Shown: positions 1 through 5,934, numbered from the stretch's first letter. The stretch is DNA of 8,246 nt from Betaproteobacteria bacterium HGW-Betaproteobacteria-8 (GCA_002842135.1 PHCD01000078.1:1-8246), one strand, 5' to 3'. Notes: generated by a model from the letters alone, not told the origin. Made by a program: numbers and translations.

Positions 1-1675
1 CGACCTGATTGATTTCGGCTTTGGTCAAAAACCCGCAAGAACCAGTGGCGCGCTGACCGACAGCCTCAACCTGAACAGTCATTTCGCCATTTTGTTCGGT
101 CTGGCATTCTTCTGGGCGCTAATGGTGGCGGCACGCTATTACACCGTCTCCTGGATAGGCGAACGCGTCACTGCCGACTTGCGCAATGCGGTCTACGGTC
201 GGGTGATGACGCAATCACCACAATTCTTCGAGACCTTGCAAACCGGCGAAGTGCTGTCACGCCTGACCGGCGATACCACCCTGATTCAAACCGTGGTTGG
301 CAGTTCGGCCTCCATGGGCCTGCGCAGCCTGTTCCAGTTTATCGGCGGCATGATCATGCTTGCCGTCACCAACCTCTATCTGTTCTCGCTAAACTTCGGC
401 CTGATGTTGCTGGTGGTGTTGCCCATCATCCTGATCGGCAGGAAGGTGCGCAAACTTTCACGCGAATCTCAGGACAGGATCGCCGACAGCTCGGCGCTGG
501 CAGGCGAGATCCTCAACGCCATGCCGACCGTACAATCCTTTACCCAAGAGCAGCGCGAAATCGGCCGCTTCCGCCAGAGCACGGAAACCAGCTTCATCAC
601 GGCACTCAGACGAGTGCAGGTGCGCGCCGCCATGACCGCCGTCATCATTACCGCGGTCATGGGCTCAATCATTTTTGTGCTATGGATAGGCGCGCGTCAG
701 GTTACCAGCGGCGCCATGACCGGCGGCGAACTGGCCTCCTTCATCCTCTATGCCGCCATGGTGGCCGGCAGCGTCGGCACGATGGCTGAGGTCTGGGGCG
801 ACATCATGCGTGCCGCCGGCGCCACCGAGCGCCTGCTGGAACTGCTGCACGCAGCACCAGCAGTCAAGGAAACCAGCCGGCCGGAAGAAATCAGCGATGC
901 CAGAACCGCGCAGATTTCGTTCAGCCACGTCAGCTTTTACTATCCCTCCAGATTGCAGACCGCCGCATTGAGCAATGTCTCACTGGAAATCCCCAGCGGC
1001 GAGACCATCGCCCTGGTTGGCCCTTCAGGCGCAGGCAAAACCACGCTGTTTCAGCTGCTGCTACGCTTTTACGATGTCACCGCAGGCAGCATCAGCATCA
1101 ATGGACAGGATATCCGCAAACTGACGCTGCAATCCCTGCGCAGCATGATTGCCGTTGTACCGCAGGACCCGGTGATCTTTTCGGCCAATGCCATGGAAAA
1201 CATCCGCTATGGGCGGCCTTATGCCACCGATGCTGAAGTGATGGTGGCGGCCAAGGCGGCGCAGGTCGATGAATTCATCTCGCGCCTGCCCGAGGGCTAC
1301 GAAACCTTTCTTGGCGAACGCGGCACACGGCTGTCCGGCGGGCAGCGCCAGCGCATCGCCATCGCGCGCGCAATTCTCAAGGATGCACCGATTCTGCTGC
1401 TGGACGAAGCCACCAGTGCACTGGATGCGGAATCTGAAATCCTGGTGCAACAGGGGCTCAATATCGCCATGCAAGGACGCACCACCCTGATTATCGCGCA
1501 TCGCCTGGCAACCGTTCAGAAAGCCGACCGCATCGTCGTCATGGAACAGGGAAATATTGTCGAGATCGGCACGGCAGCAGAGCTGCGCAATAACGCCGGT
1601 CTCTATGCGAGGTTGGCCAGCCTGCAGTTTGATAGCCCAGTCGCAGAACAAGCAACAAAAAACACCGCTTATTAA
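1..1675 (+). CDS. ABC exporter, fused permease and ATPase (MsbA/MDR-like), 5' end missing
   Basis: This is a half-transporter of the ABC exporter class: an N-terminal membrane domain followed by one nucleotide-binding domain, expected to work as a homodimer in the inner membrane. The frame is open from base 2, so the real start lies upstream; 557 residues are visible of a usual length near 600. Hydrophobic segments are seen around 80-140, 310-450, 630-705 and 725-810. The ATPase half carries Walker A GPSGAGKT (1019-1042), a Q-loop VPQDP, the signature LSGGQ (1331-1345), Walker B ILLLDE (1391-1408) followed by ATSALD, and the H-loop histidine (1499-1501). It ends with TAA at 1673-1675. The substrate cannot be read from the sequence; lipids, lipid A precursors or drugs are typical for the family. 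It shares strand with the nitrate genes but is separated from them by a promoter region, and nothing suggests a nitrate role. Family assignment is secure, specificity is not. Confidence 0.93.
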   Translation, partial: DLIDFGFGQKPARTSGALTDSLNLNSHFAILFGLAFFWALMVAARYYTVSWIGERVTADLRNAVYGRVMTQSPQFFETLQTGEVLSRLTGDTTLIQTVVGSSASMGLRSLFQFIGGMIMLAVTNLYLFSLNFGLMLLVVLPIILIGRKVRKLSRESQDRIADSSALAGEILNAMPTVQSFTQEQREIGRFRQSTETSFITALRRVQVRAAMTAVIITAVMGSIIFVLWIGARQVTSGAMTGGELASFILYAAMVAGSVGTMAEVWGDIMRAAGATERLLELLHAAPAVKETSRPEEISDARTAQISFSHVSFYYPSRLQTAALSNVSLEIPSGETIALVGPSGAGKTTLFQLLLRFYDVTAGSISINGQDIRKLTLQSLRSMIAVVPQDPVIFSANAMENIRYGRPYATDAEVMVAAKAAQVDEFISRLPEGYETFLGERGTRLSGGQRQRIAIARAILKDAPILLLDEATSALDAESEILVQQGLNIAMQGRTTLIIAHRLATVQKADRIVVMEQGNIVEIGTAAELRNNAGLYARLASLQFDSPVAEQATKNTAY

Positions 1676-1725
1676 AGATGCAGCAACACAATTTCTTGCC
1701 GCATGAATGACACGATTGGTGCACG

Positions 1726-1742
1726 CGCACTTTTATTGTGCA
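1726..1742 (+). promoter_or_regulatory. Putative NtrC (NRI) enhancer dyad
   Basis: The dyad GCAC-N7-GTGC sits at 1727-1741, and its extended form CGCAC-TTTTATT-GTGCA fits the NtrC consensus TGCACY-N5-RGTGCA in both half-sites except for the outermost base of the left arm. Its centre is about 125 bases upstream of the start point predicted from the sigma-54 promoter, a usual distance for enhancer sites of this class. A second, poorer site may overlap just upstream, with only the right half GGTGCA (1718-1723) well conserved. The match is seen directly; NtrC binding is inferred. Confidence 0.6.
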
Positions 1743-1832
1743 TCGATTGATCCCCCATGCGCCCTTCCCCCACCTTGCACAGTTATATATATATTCAATG
1801 TTTTTCAAAGCCTTAGCACATTCATTCAACAA

Positions 1833-1850
1833 TTGGCACAGCAGTTGCTT
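1833..1850 (+). promoter_or_regulatory. Sigma-54 (RpoN) -24/-12 promoter for nasT and downstream genes
   Basis: The sequence TTGGCAC-AGCAG-TTGCTT matches the sigma-54 consensus TGGCAC-N5-TTGCW. The invariant GG (1835-1836) and GC (1847-1848) are separated by exactly ten bases. The expected start of transcription is about 12 bases after the GC, near 1860, giving a leader of about 25 bases before the nasT ATG. The position between the end of the exporter gene and nasT, with an NtrC-like dyad upstream, supports nitrogen control. A sigma-70 promoter with proper spacing was not found here. Confidence 0.87.
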
Positions 1851-1884
1851 TATACATGCTGAGTAACTCATATTCAGGTCGGCA

Positions 1885-2460
1885 ATGCTCCGAGTCATGT
1901 TAGTTGATAATCACTTGGAGCGGACAGCTCCGCTCAAGCAGTCCCTGGCGGAGGCGGGCTACGAGGTAATTGCACATCTCAGTGACACGGCCAACCTGGA
2001 TGAAGCAGTGAGCAGGCTGCAGCCTGACATTGTGATTATTGATACGGATTCACCCAGTCGCGACACGCTGGAGCATCTGATCGTAATGAGCCAGAATGCA
2101 CCGCGACCGATTGTAATGTTTACGCATGATGGCGATACCGAAAAGATCCGGTCAGCCACACGTGCCGGTGTCAGTGCTTATGTGGTTGGTGGATTGACCA
2201 ACGAGAAACTGAAGCCGGTAATGGATGCAGCGATTGCGCGGTTTGAAGAATTCAAGGCTTTGCGTGCCGAACTGAATGAGGCCAACCTCAAGCTCAGCGA
2301 ACGCAAGGTAGTAGAAAAAGCCAAGGGCCTGCTGATGAAGCAGCGCGGTATCGATGAAGATGCAGCGTATACGCTACTGAGGAACATGGCGATGAAGCAG
2401 AACATACGTTTGGCGACGCTGGCCGAACAGGTGGTACAGGCAGCAAAGTTGCTGCTCTGA
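1885..2460 (+). CDS. nasT: ANTAR-domain response regulator, NasT-type transcription antiterminator
   Basis: NasT proteins bind paired hexaloop hairpins in leader RNA and prevent intrinsic termination of nitrate and nitrite assimilation operons. This protein has 191 residues. Residues 1-120 form a receiver-like domain (VMLVDNH near the start, IVIIDTD with the acceptor-position Asp53, Thr80). The C-terminal part from about residue 125 is an ANTAR domain with the typical run VVEKAKGLLMKQRGIDEDAAYTLL (split here only for reading) and a final LAEQVV helix. The conserved receiver lysine is absent: the segment reads SAYVVGG, as is common in NasT, whose activity is controlled by partner binding rather than by phosphorylation. 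The ATG has a modest AGG (1876-1878) at good distance. It is the first gene after the sigma-54 promoter and lies just before a leader with matching RNA targets, which strongly supports the assignment. No nasS is adjacent. Confidence 0.93.
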   Translation: MLRVMLVDNHLERTAPLKQSLAEAGYEVIAHLSDTANLDEAVSRLQPDIVIIDTDSPSRDTLEHLIVMSQNAPRPIVMFTHDGDTEKIRSATRAGVSAYVVGGLTNEKLKPVMDAAIARFEEFKALRAELNEANLKLSERKVVEKAKGLLMKQRGIDEDAAYTLLRNMAMKQNIRLATLAEQVVQAAKLLL

Positions 2461-2470
2461 GAAGAAAATG

Positions 2471-2502
2471 GATGTTGATAGCCAACGGCGGATATCAATA
2501 TC
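2471..2502 (+). ncRNA. Long leader hairpin with ANTAR-like hexaloop
   Basis: Starting ten bases after the nasT stop, 2471-2483 pairs with 2490-2502 in 13 steps: eleven Watson-Crick pairs, one G-U (2474/2499) and one G-A mismatch (2481/2492). The loop is the six bases AACGGC (2484-2489). It has A at loop position 1 and G at position 4, the hallmark of ANTAR target hairpins. It could be an extra NasT binding site, or only an mRNA structure at the end of nasT. The pairing is read directly; the role is open. Confidence 0.5.
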
Positions 2503-2512
2503 AGGTGTTTGA

Positions 2513-2535
2513 CCAGGAGCCGGATTCGGCTCTGG
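2513..2535 (+). ncRNA. GC-rich leader hairpin of unknown role
   Basis: CCAG (2513-2516) and AGCCG (2518-2522) pair with CGGCT (2527-2531) and CTGG (2532-2535), leaving one bulged G at 2517 and a GATT loop. That is nine base pairs between the first hexaloop hairpin and the two-hairpin antitermination element. Its loop lacks the A1/G4 pattern, and no U-tract follows, so it is neither an ANTAR target nor a terminator. It may organise the leader or protect the 3' end of processed nasT mRNA. Confidence 0.45.
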
Positions 2536-2570
2536 CAGTACAAAGTTTTTGAATTGGCAATAGCAATATC

Positions 2571-2603
2571 GGGTCAATGATGACCCACCGGACAAAGGCG
2601 TCC
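2571..2603 (+). promoter_or_regulatory. ANTAR two-hairpin antitermination element upstream of nrtA
   Basis: The first hairpin is GGGTC (2571-2575), loop AATGAT (2576-2581), GACCC (2582-2586). Three bases later the second hairpin is GGAC (2590-2593), loop AAAGGC (2594-2599), GTCC (2600-2603). Both loops are six bases long with A at position 1 and G at position 4, as known for ANTAR targets. The loop and 3' arm of the second hairpin (2594-2603) are the same bases that form the 5' arm of the following terminator, so the two folds exclude each other. NasT binding should hold the second hairpin and allow read-through into nrtA. The gene for an ANTAR protein directly upstream supports this. The structures are seen; the mechanism is from the known family. 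Confidence 0.85.
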
Positions 2604-2644
2604 TTGCTCGTGGAATTTATTCCGCCAGCAGGACGCCTTTTTTT
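2594..2644 (+). terminator. Intrinsic terminator (attenuator) in the nrtA leader
   Basis: AAAGGCGTCC (2594-2603) pairs with GGACGCCTTT (2631-2640). After one bulged T (2604), TGCT (2605-2608) pairs with AGCA (2627-2630). An inner stem GGAA/TTCC closes a TTTA loop, with a G-C and a G-T pair below it. Seven T residues follow at 2638-2644. This is a strong Rho-independent terminator 34 bases before the nrtA ATG, in the sense direction of the operon. Its 5' arm overlaps the second ANTAR hairpin, which makes it a regulated attenuator rather than the simple end of nasT. Confidence 0.92.
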
Positions 2645-2678
2645 ATTTGGATTTTGAATCAACCGTTAGGAGAATCAA

Positions 2679-3974
2679 ATGAGCAATCACAATGATCAGG
2701 CATCCAGCCAGTCTACGGAAGAAGCCAGTCAGATTGATACCGGCCGGCGCAATTTTTTCCGAGCAAGTGCGGGGGTCATGGGCGCTTCAGCTTTGATGGG
2801 CATGGTACCGGAGAAGATTCGTAACAATGCCTGGGCCGCCGGTAGCGACGAACCGGAAATCAAGGAAGTCAAAATCGGTTTCATTCCGCTGACTGACTGT
2901 GCCCCGATTGTTGTTGCCGCACAGATGGGCTTCGACAAGAAATACGGCATCAAGATCACCCCGACCAAGGAAGCTTCCTGGGCGGGTGTGCGCGACAAGG
3001 TGGTGAATGGTGAACTGCATGCCGCTCACATTCTGTACGGCATGATGTATGGCGTACAACTCGGCATTGGTGGTCAGCAAAAGGACATGGCGGTGTTAAT
3101 GTCCCTGAACAACAACGGCCAAGGTATTACCCTGGCCAACCAGTTGAAGGAAAAGGGGGTCACCAGCGGTCCTACCCTGAAGCGTCTGCTGGATAACGAA
3201 AACCGCGATTACACCTTCGCCCAGACCTTCCCCACCGGCACTCACGCCATGTGGCTCTACTATTGGCTGGCGACTTACGGCATCAATCCATTCAAGGATG
3301 TTAAAACCATCGTCGTGCCTCCACCGCAAATGGTCGCCAATATGCGTATCGGCAACATGGATGGTTTCTGTGTTGGCGAACCCTGGAATGCACGTGCCAT
3401 TCACGACAAGATCGGTTTCTCCGTCGCCACATCCCAGGACATCTGGACCGACCACCCTGAAAAAGTCCTCGGCACCACGGCGGAATTTGTTGCCAAGAAC
3501 CCGAATACCGCGCTGGCCATGACCAAAGCAGTTCTTGAGGCTTGCCGCTATATCGATGCCACCGCCAATCGTTCGGCAGTGGCAAAACTAATTGCCGGCA
3601 AGGCTTACGTCAATGCTCCTGAGGCCGTAATCGAAGGCCGATTCCTCGGACATTACGACAACGGCATCGGCAAGAAATGGGACGATCCCAACTACATGAA
3701 GTTTTTCAACGACGGCAAAGTGCCGTTCCCATATCTATCTGACGGTATGTGGTTCATGACCCAACACAAACGCTGGGGCTTGTTAAAGACCGATCCGGAT
3801 TACCTCAGCGTGGCCAAGAAGGTAAACCGCATCGACGTCTACACTGAAGCTGCCAAGGCACTTGGCATCTCCGTACCGGCCGACCCAATGCGTACCAGCA
3901 AGCTGATTGATGGCGTGGTGTGGGACGGCAAGGATCCAAAAGCCTATGCCAACGGCTTCAAGGTCAAGGTTTAA
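2679..3974 (+). CDS. nrtA: Nitrate-binding protein of an ABC transporter (NrtA/NasF family), Tat-exported
   Basis: This is the periplasmic solute receptor that delivers nitrate (possibly nitrite) to the NrtB-NrtD importer. It has 431 residues, close to cyanobacterial NrtA. The N-terminus has a twin-arginine signal (RRNFF at residues 23-27, a hydrophobic stretch to about residue 43, likely cleavage after AWA near 53), so it should be folded before export; no lipobox cysteine is seen. Family nitrate-contact residues, as I remember them from the NrtA structure (Trp102, Gln155, His196, Lys269), have good counterparts in Trp101 (EASWAG), Gln148 (NGQGI), His189 (PTGTHAMW) and Lys262 (HPEKVLG). GEPWNA (234-239) is also typical. 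This favours nitrate over bicarbonate (CmpA) or other anions. AGGAG at 2668-2672 sets the start. It is the first gene after the attenuator. The signal also argues that it is not cytoplasmic NasS. Confidence 0.94.
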   Translation: MSNHNDQASSQSTEEASQIDTGRRNFFRASAGVMGASALMGMVPEKIRNNAWAAGSDEPEIKEVKIGFIPLTDCAPIVVAAQMGFDKKYGIKITPTKEASWAGVRDKVVNGELHAAHILYGMMYGVQLGIGGQQKDMAVLMSLNNNGQGITLANQLKEKGVTSGPTLKRLLDNENRDYTFAQTFPTGTHAMWLYYWLATYGINPFKDVKTIVVPPPQMVANMRIGNMDGFCVGEPWNARAIHDKIGFSVATSQDIWTDHPEKVLGTTAEFVAKNPNTALAMTKAVLEACRYIDATANRSAVAKLIAGKAYVNAPEAVIEGRFLGHYDNGIGKKWDDPNYMKFFNDGKVPFPYLSDGMWFMTQHKRWGLLKTDPDYLSVAKKVNRIDVYTEAAKALGISVPADPMRTSKLIDGVVWDGKDPKAYANGFKVKV

Positions 3975-3992
3975 CCCAGGGAGAATCGTGAT

Positions 3993-4922
3993 ATGAGCGC
4001 AGTCATCGCCAATACTATGCCGTTAAAAGCAAACACCCCGGAAGGCCAGCAAAGCATCAATATCAATGAGGCTGCCAATGAGCCGGTTGCGACTGATGCC
4101 AGCACTGAAAAAATCTCCGTGAGGCCCCCTGTCAATAATGGCAAAACGGGACAATATGTTCGCAGTTTTTTTCAATGGCTACTGCCTCCCCTCTTCGGCA
4201 TGTTGCTGTTCGTCGCCATCTGGGCACTGATTTCCTATCAGTCAGAAGGCTTGCCCGGCCCGATTCCGACCTGGCATGCAGCGGTCGCCCTGTTCAGCGA
4301 TCCGTTCTACAACAACGGGCCGAACGACATGGGCATCGGCTGGAACATCTTCAACTCGCTGGAAAGAGTAGGCCTGGGCTTTGGAATGGCGGCACTGATC
4401 GGGATTCCGCTCGGCTTCATCATCGGCCGCTTTACCTTCGCTTCCCGCATGGCTGCTCCCATTATCGGCATGTTGCGCCCGGTTTCACCACTGGCCTGGC
4501 TACCGATAGGCCTGCTGGTGTTCAAGGCTGCAGACCCTGCGGCAATCTGGGTGATTTTCATCTCGGCCATCTGGCCGATGATCATCAACACCGCGGTCGG
4601 CGTCAGCAAGGTGCCGGAGGACTACATGAACGTCGCCCGCGTGCTCAAGCTTTCCGAATGGAAGATCGCCACCCGCATCCTCTTTCCCTTTGTGCTGCCT
4701 TACATGATGACCGGCGTACGCCTTTCTATCGGCGTGGCCTGGCTGGTGATCGTCGCGGCAGAAATGTTGACCGGCGGTGTCGGCATCGGTTTCTGGGTCT
4801 GGGACGAGTGGAACAACCTCAACGTGGAGCACATCATCATCGCGATTTTTGTCGTCGGCATTGTCGGGCTCCTGCTCGAACAGATGCTGATCATGATCGC
4901 CAGACGTTTCAGCTACGAATGA
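3993..4922 (+). CDS. nrtB: Nitrate ABC transporter permease (NrtB/NasE)
   Basis: This is the inner-membrane channel subunit of the nitrate importer, of the BPD_transp_1 permease type. It has 309 residues. Residues 1-55 are hydrophilic and low in complexity of role, followed by hydrophobic segments near 62-80, 124-146, 153-175, 184-202, 240-258 and 280-302. The cytoplasmic coupling loop is recognisable around 204-236 (VPEDYMNVARVLKLSEWKIA and the following LFPFVLPY), and the family run VAWLVIVAAEML is at 248-258. It starts 18 bases after the nrtA stop, behind AGGGAG (3978-3983) at normal spacing, so it is co-transcribed and probably made in stoichiometric coupling with its partners. The long N-terminal tail is the only mild oddity. 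Nitrate specificity rests on family resemblance and on the neighbour NrtA. Confidence 0.93.
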   Translation: MSAVIANTMPLKANTPEGQQSININEAANEPVATDASTEKISVRPPVNNGKTGQYVRSFFQWLLPPLFGMLLFVAIWALISYQSEGLPGPIPTWHAAVALFSDPFYNNGPNDMGIGWNIFNSLERVGLGFGMAALIGIPLGFIIGRFTFASRMAAPIIGMLRPVSPLAWLPIGLLVFKAADPAAIWVIFISAIWPMIINTAVGVSKVPEDYMNVARVLKLSEWKIATRILFPFVLPYMMTGVRLSIGVAWLVIVAAEMLTGGVGIGFWVWDEWNNLNVEHIIIAIFVVGIVGLLLEQMLIMIARRFSYE

Positions 4923-4933
4923 CTCCACCCCGC

Positions 4934-4973
4934 AATCAAGCCTGCACTTTTTTGGTCTCGTCCAGGCTTGATT
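4934..4973 (+). repeat. Perfect 11-bp inverted repeat between nrtB and nrtD
   Basis: AATCAAGCCTG (4934-4944) and CAGGCTTGATT (4963-4973) are exact reverse complements with an 18-base spacer. The T-run lies inside the loop and not after the stem, so this is not a standard intrinsic terminator. In mRNA it would form a stable stem in the 78-base gap between permease and ATPase genes. Such stems can block 3' exonucleases or set ribonuclease cuts, and so change relative subunit levels. A protein operator is a less likely alternative. Confidence 0.7.
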
Positions 4974-4990
4974 TCGAAATGGACCAATGA

Positions 4991-4995
4991 AAGGA
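4991..4995 (+). promoter_or_regulatory. Ribosome binding site deciding the nrtD start
   Basis: AAGGA lies five bases before the ATG at 5001. The in-frame TTG at 4968 lies inside the 3' arm of the inverted repeat and would add eleven residues unlike the family start, so 5001 is preferred. Confidence 0.8.
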
Positions 4996-5000
4996 AAATC

Positions 5001-5807
5001 ATGGAAAAAAACGTGAGAGAAAAGTATGTACAGCTGGAAAACGTCAACATGTCCTTTGTCACCAAGAAAGGCACCTTCGAGGCCTTGCGCGGCATCGACC
5101 TCAACATCAGGGAAGGTGAGTTCGTCTCGGTCATCGGTCACTCGGGCTGCGGCAAATCGACGGTGCTCAACCTGATTGCCGGTCTGCTGGACCCCACCAG
5201 CGGCCTGCTGTTTTGCGCAGGGCGCGAGATCGCAGGCCCTGGCCCGGACCGTGCGGTGGTGTTCCAGAACCACTCATTGCTACCCTGGCTCACCTGCTCT
5301 GAAAACGTCTATCTGGCTGTAGAACGCGTATTCAGCAAAAACGAGGGCAAGACACAGCTGCTGACCAGGACCAAGGCTGCGCTGGATCTGGTGGGCTTGA
5401 GCCATGCCGCAGAAAAACGCCCCAACGAGATCTCCGGCGGCATGAAACAACGCGTGGGTATCGCGCGTGCACTGGCGATGGAACCCAAGGTGCTGTTGCT
5501 GGACGAGCCATTCGGCGCGCTCGACGCCCTCACCCGCGCCCATCTGCAAGACGAGCTGATGAGCATCATGGCCAAATCGGGCTGTACTGCGGTGATGGTG
5601 ACGCACGATGTAGACGAGGCGGTGCTGCTGTCCGATCGCATCGTCATGATGACCAATGGCCCGGCCGCAACAATTGGAGAAGTGCTTCCGGTTGCCTTGC
5701 CGCGCCCAAGAAAACGGTTGGAATTGGCAGAAAACGCCGAGTACAACCATTTGCGCAGTGAAGTATTGAAGTTCTTGTACGAACGTCACGCGAAGAAAGC
5801 TGCGTAA
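5001..5807 (+). CDS. nrtD: Nitrate ABC transporter ATP-binding protein (NrtD/NasD type)
   Basis: This ATPase powers nitrate import by dimerising on the cytoplasmic face of NrtB. It has 268 residues from the chosen ATG. Seen are Walker A GHSGCGKST (46-54), Q-loop FQNHSLLPWL (88-97), signature ISGGMKQR (144-151), Walker B VLLLDEP (164-170) with FGALD, and the H-loop VTHD (200-203). The FQNHSLLPWLT run is typical of the NrtC/NrtD/SsuB/TauB importer group. It lacks the C-terminal NrtA-like regulatory domain of cyanobacterial NrtC, so it resembles NrtD or Klebsiella NasD, and one gene for a single ATPase implies a homodimer. Many annotations would call it nrtC. Its position directly after nrtA and nrtB supports nitrate rather than sulfonate or taurine. 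Confidence 0.92.
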   Translation: MEKNVREKYVQLENVNMSFVTKKGTFEALRGIDLNIREGEFVSVIGHSGCGKSTVLNLIAGLLDPTSGLLFCAGREIAGPGPDRAVVFQNHSLLPWLTCSENVYLAVERVFSKNEGKTQLLTRTKAALDLVGLSHAAEKRPNEISGGMKQRVGIARALAMEPKVLLLDEPFGALDALTRAHLQDELMSIMAKSGCTAVMVTHDVDEAVLLSDRIVMMTNGPAATIGEVLPVALPRPRKRLELAENAEYNHLRSEVLKFLYERHAKKAA

Positions 5808-5846
5808 GTCCATGCAAGCATCCGCAATATCAGCTGCGAAGAAAAA

Positions 5847-5887
5847 GGGACACGCCGGTCAGGACGCGTCCCCCATGCCCTGGCATG
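5847..5887 (+). repeat. Two small palindromes in the gap before the outer-membrane protein gene
   Basis: The 133-base gap after nrtD holds GGGAC (5847-5851) pairing with GTCCC (5868-5872), extended inside by one mismatch and two C-G/G-C pairs. Within it, GGACGCGTCC (5862-5871) is itself a perfect palindrome. Directly after it lies CATGCC-CT-GGCATG (5874-5887). Neither stem is followed by T residues, so no intrinsic terminator is called. They could be mRNA processing or stability elements; no promoter was recognised nearby. Confidence 0.4.
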
Positions 5888-5929
5888 TGATGAACACCCA
5901 AAACACTTTGTCACCCTTCTCGCTAAAAA

Positions 5930-5934
5930 AGGAG
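5930..5934 (+). promoter_or_regulatory. Ribosome binding site deciding the start of the outer-membrane protein
   Basis: AGGAG lies six bases before the ATG at 5941. The frame is open back to an ATG at 5812, but only the 5941 start places a clean signal peptide at the N-terminus and has a good ribosome site. Confidence 0.85.

Noticed and set aside
92..94. TTG as the start of the ABC exporter
   Set aside because: The same frame is open to the window edge and encodes plausible membrane-domain sequence upstream, so the gene is cut by the window.
1678..1704. Imperfect hairpin ATGCAGCAA / TTGCCGCAT after the exporter stop as a terminator
   Set aside because: One mismatch, a nine-base loop and no T-run after the stem; too weak to call a terminator.
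1775..1801. Sigma-70 promoter from TTGCAC and the TATATA run
   Set aside because: The TATATT hexamer is only about eight bases from TTGCAC, and the correctly spaced hexamer is a poor -10. The sigma-54 element explains the region better.
2474..2486. Alternative small hairpin GTTG-ATAGC-CAAC
   Set aside because: It has only four pairs and a five-base loop, and it is incompatible with the much longer stem 2471-2502.
2513..2535. GC-rich hairpin as a member of the ANTAR pair
   Set aside because: The loop is GATT (or GGATTC), without A1 and G4. The adjacent pair 2571-2586 and 2590-2603 fits far better.
2509..2569. Sigma-70 promoter in the leader (TTGACC or TTGGCA as -35)
   Set aside because: No acceptable -10 hexamer at 16-18 bases from either one.
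4968..4970. TTG start for the ATPase gene
   Set aside because: It lies within the inverted repeat and lacks a ribosome site; ATG 5001 has AAGGA at proper distance.
4175..4990. 271-codon plus-strand frame overlapping nrtB
   Set aside because: It is an alternate-frame shadow of the permease gene, rich in Arg, His and Pro, without recognisable domains.
4500..5273. 257-codon open frame on the minus strand opposite nrtB and nrtD
   Set aside because: It crosses two well-recognised genes and the inverted repeat, and its composition (rich in His, Asp, Arg) is typical of an antisense shadow.
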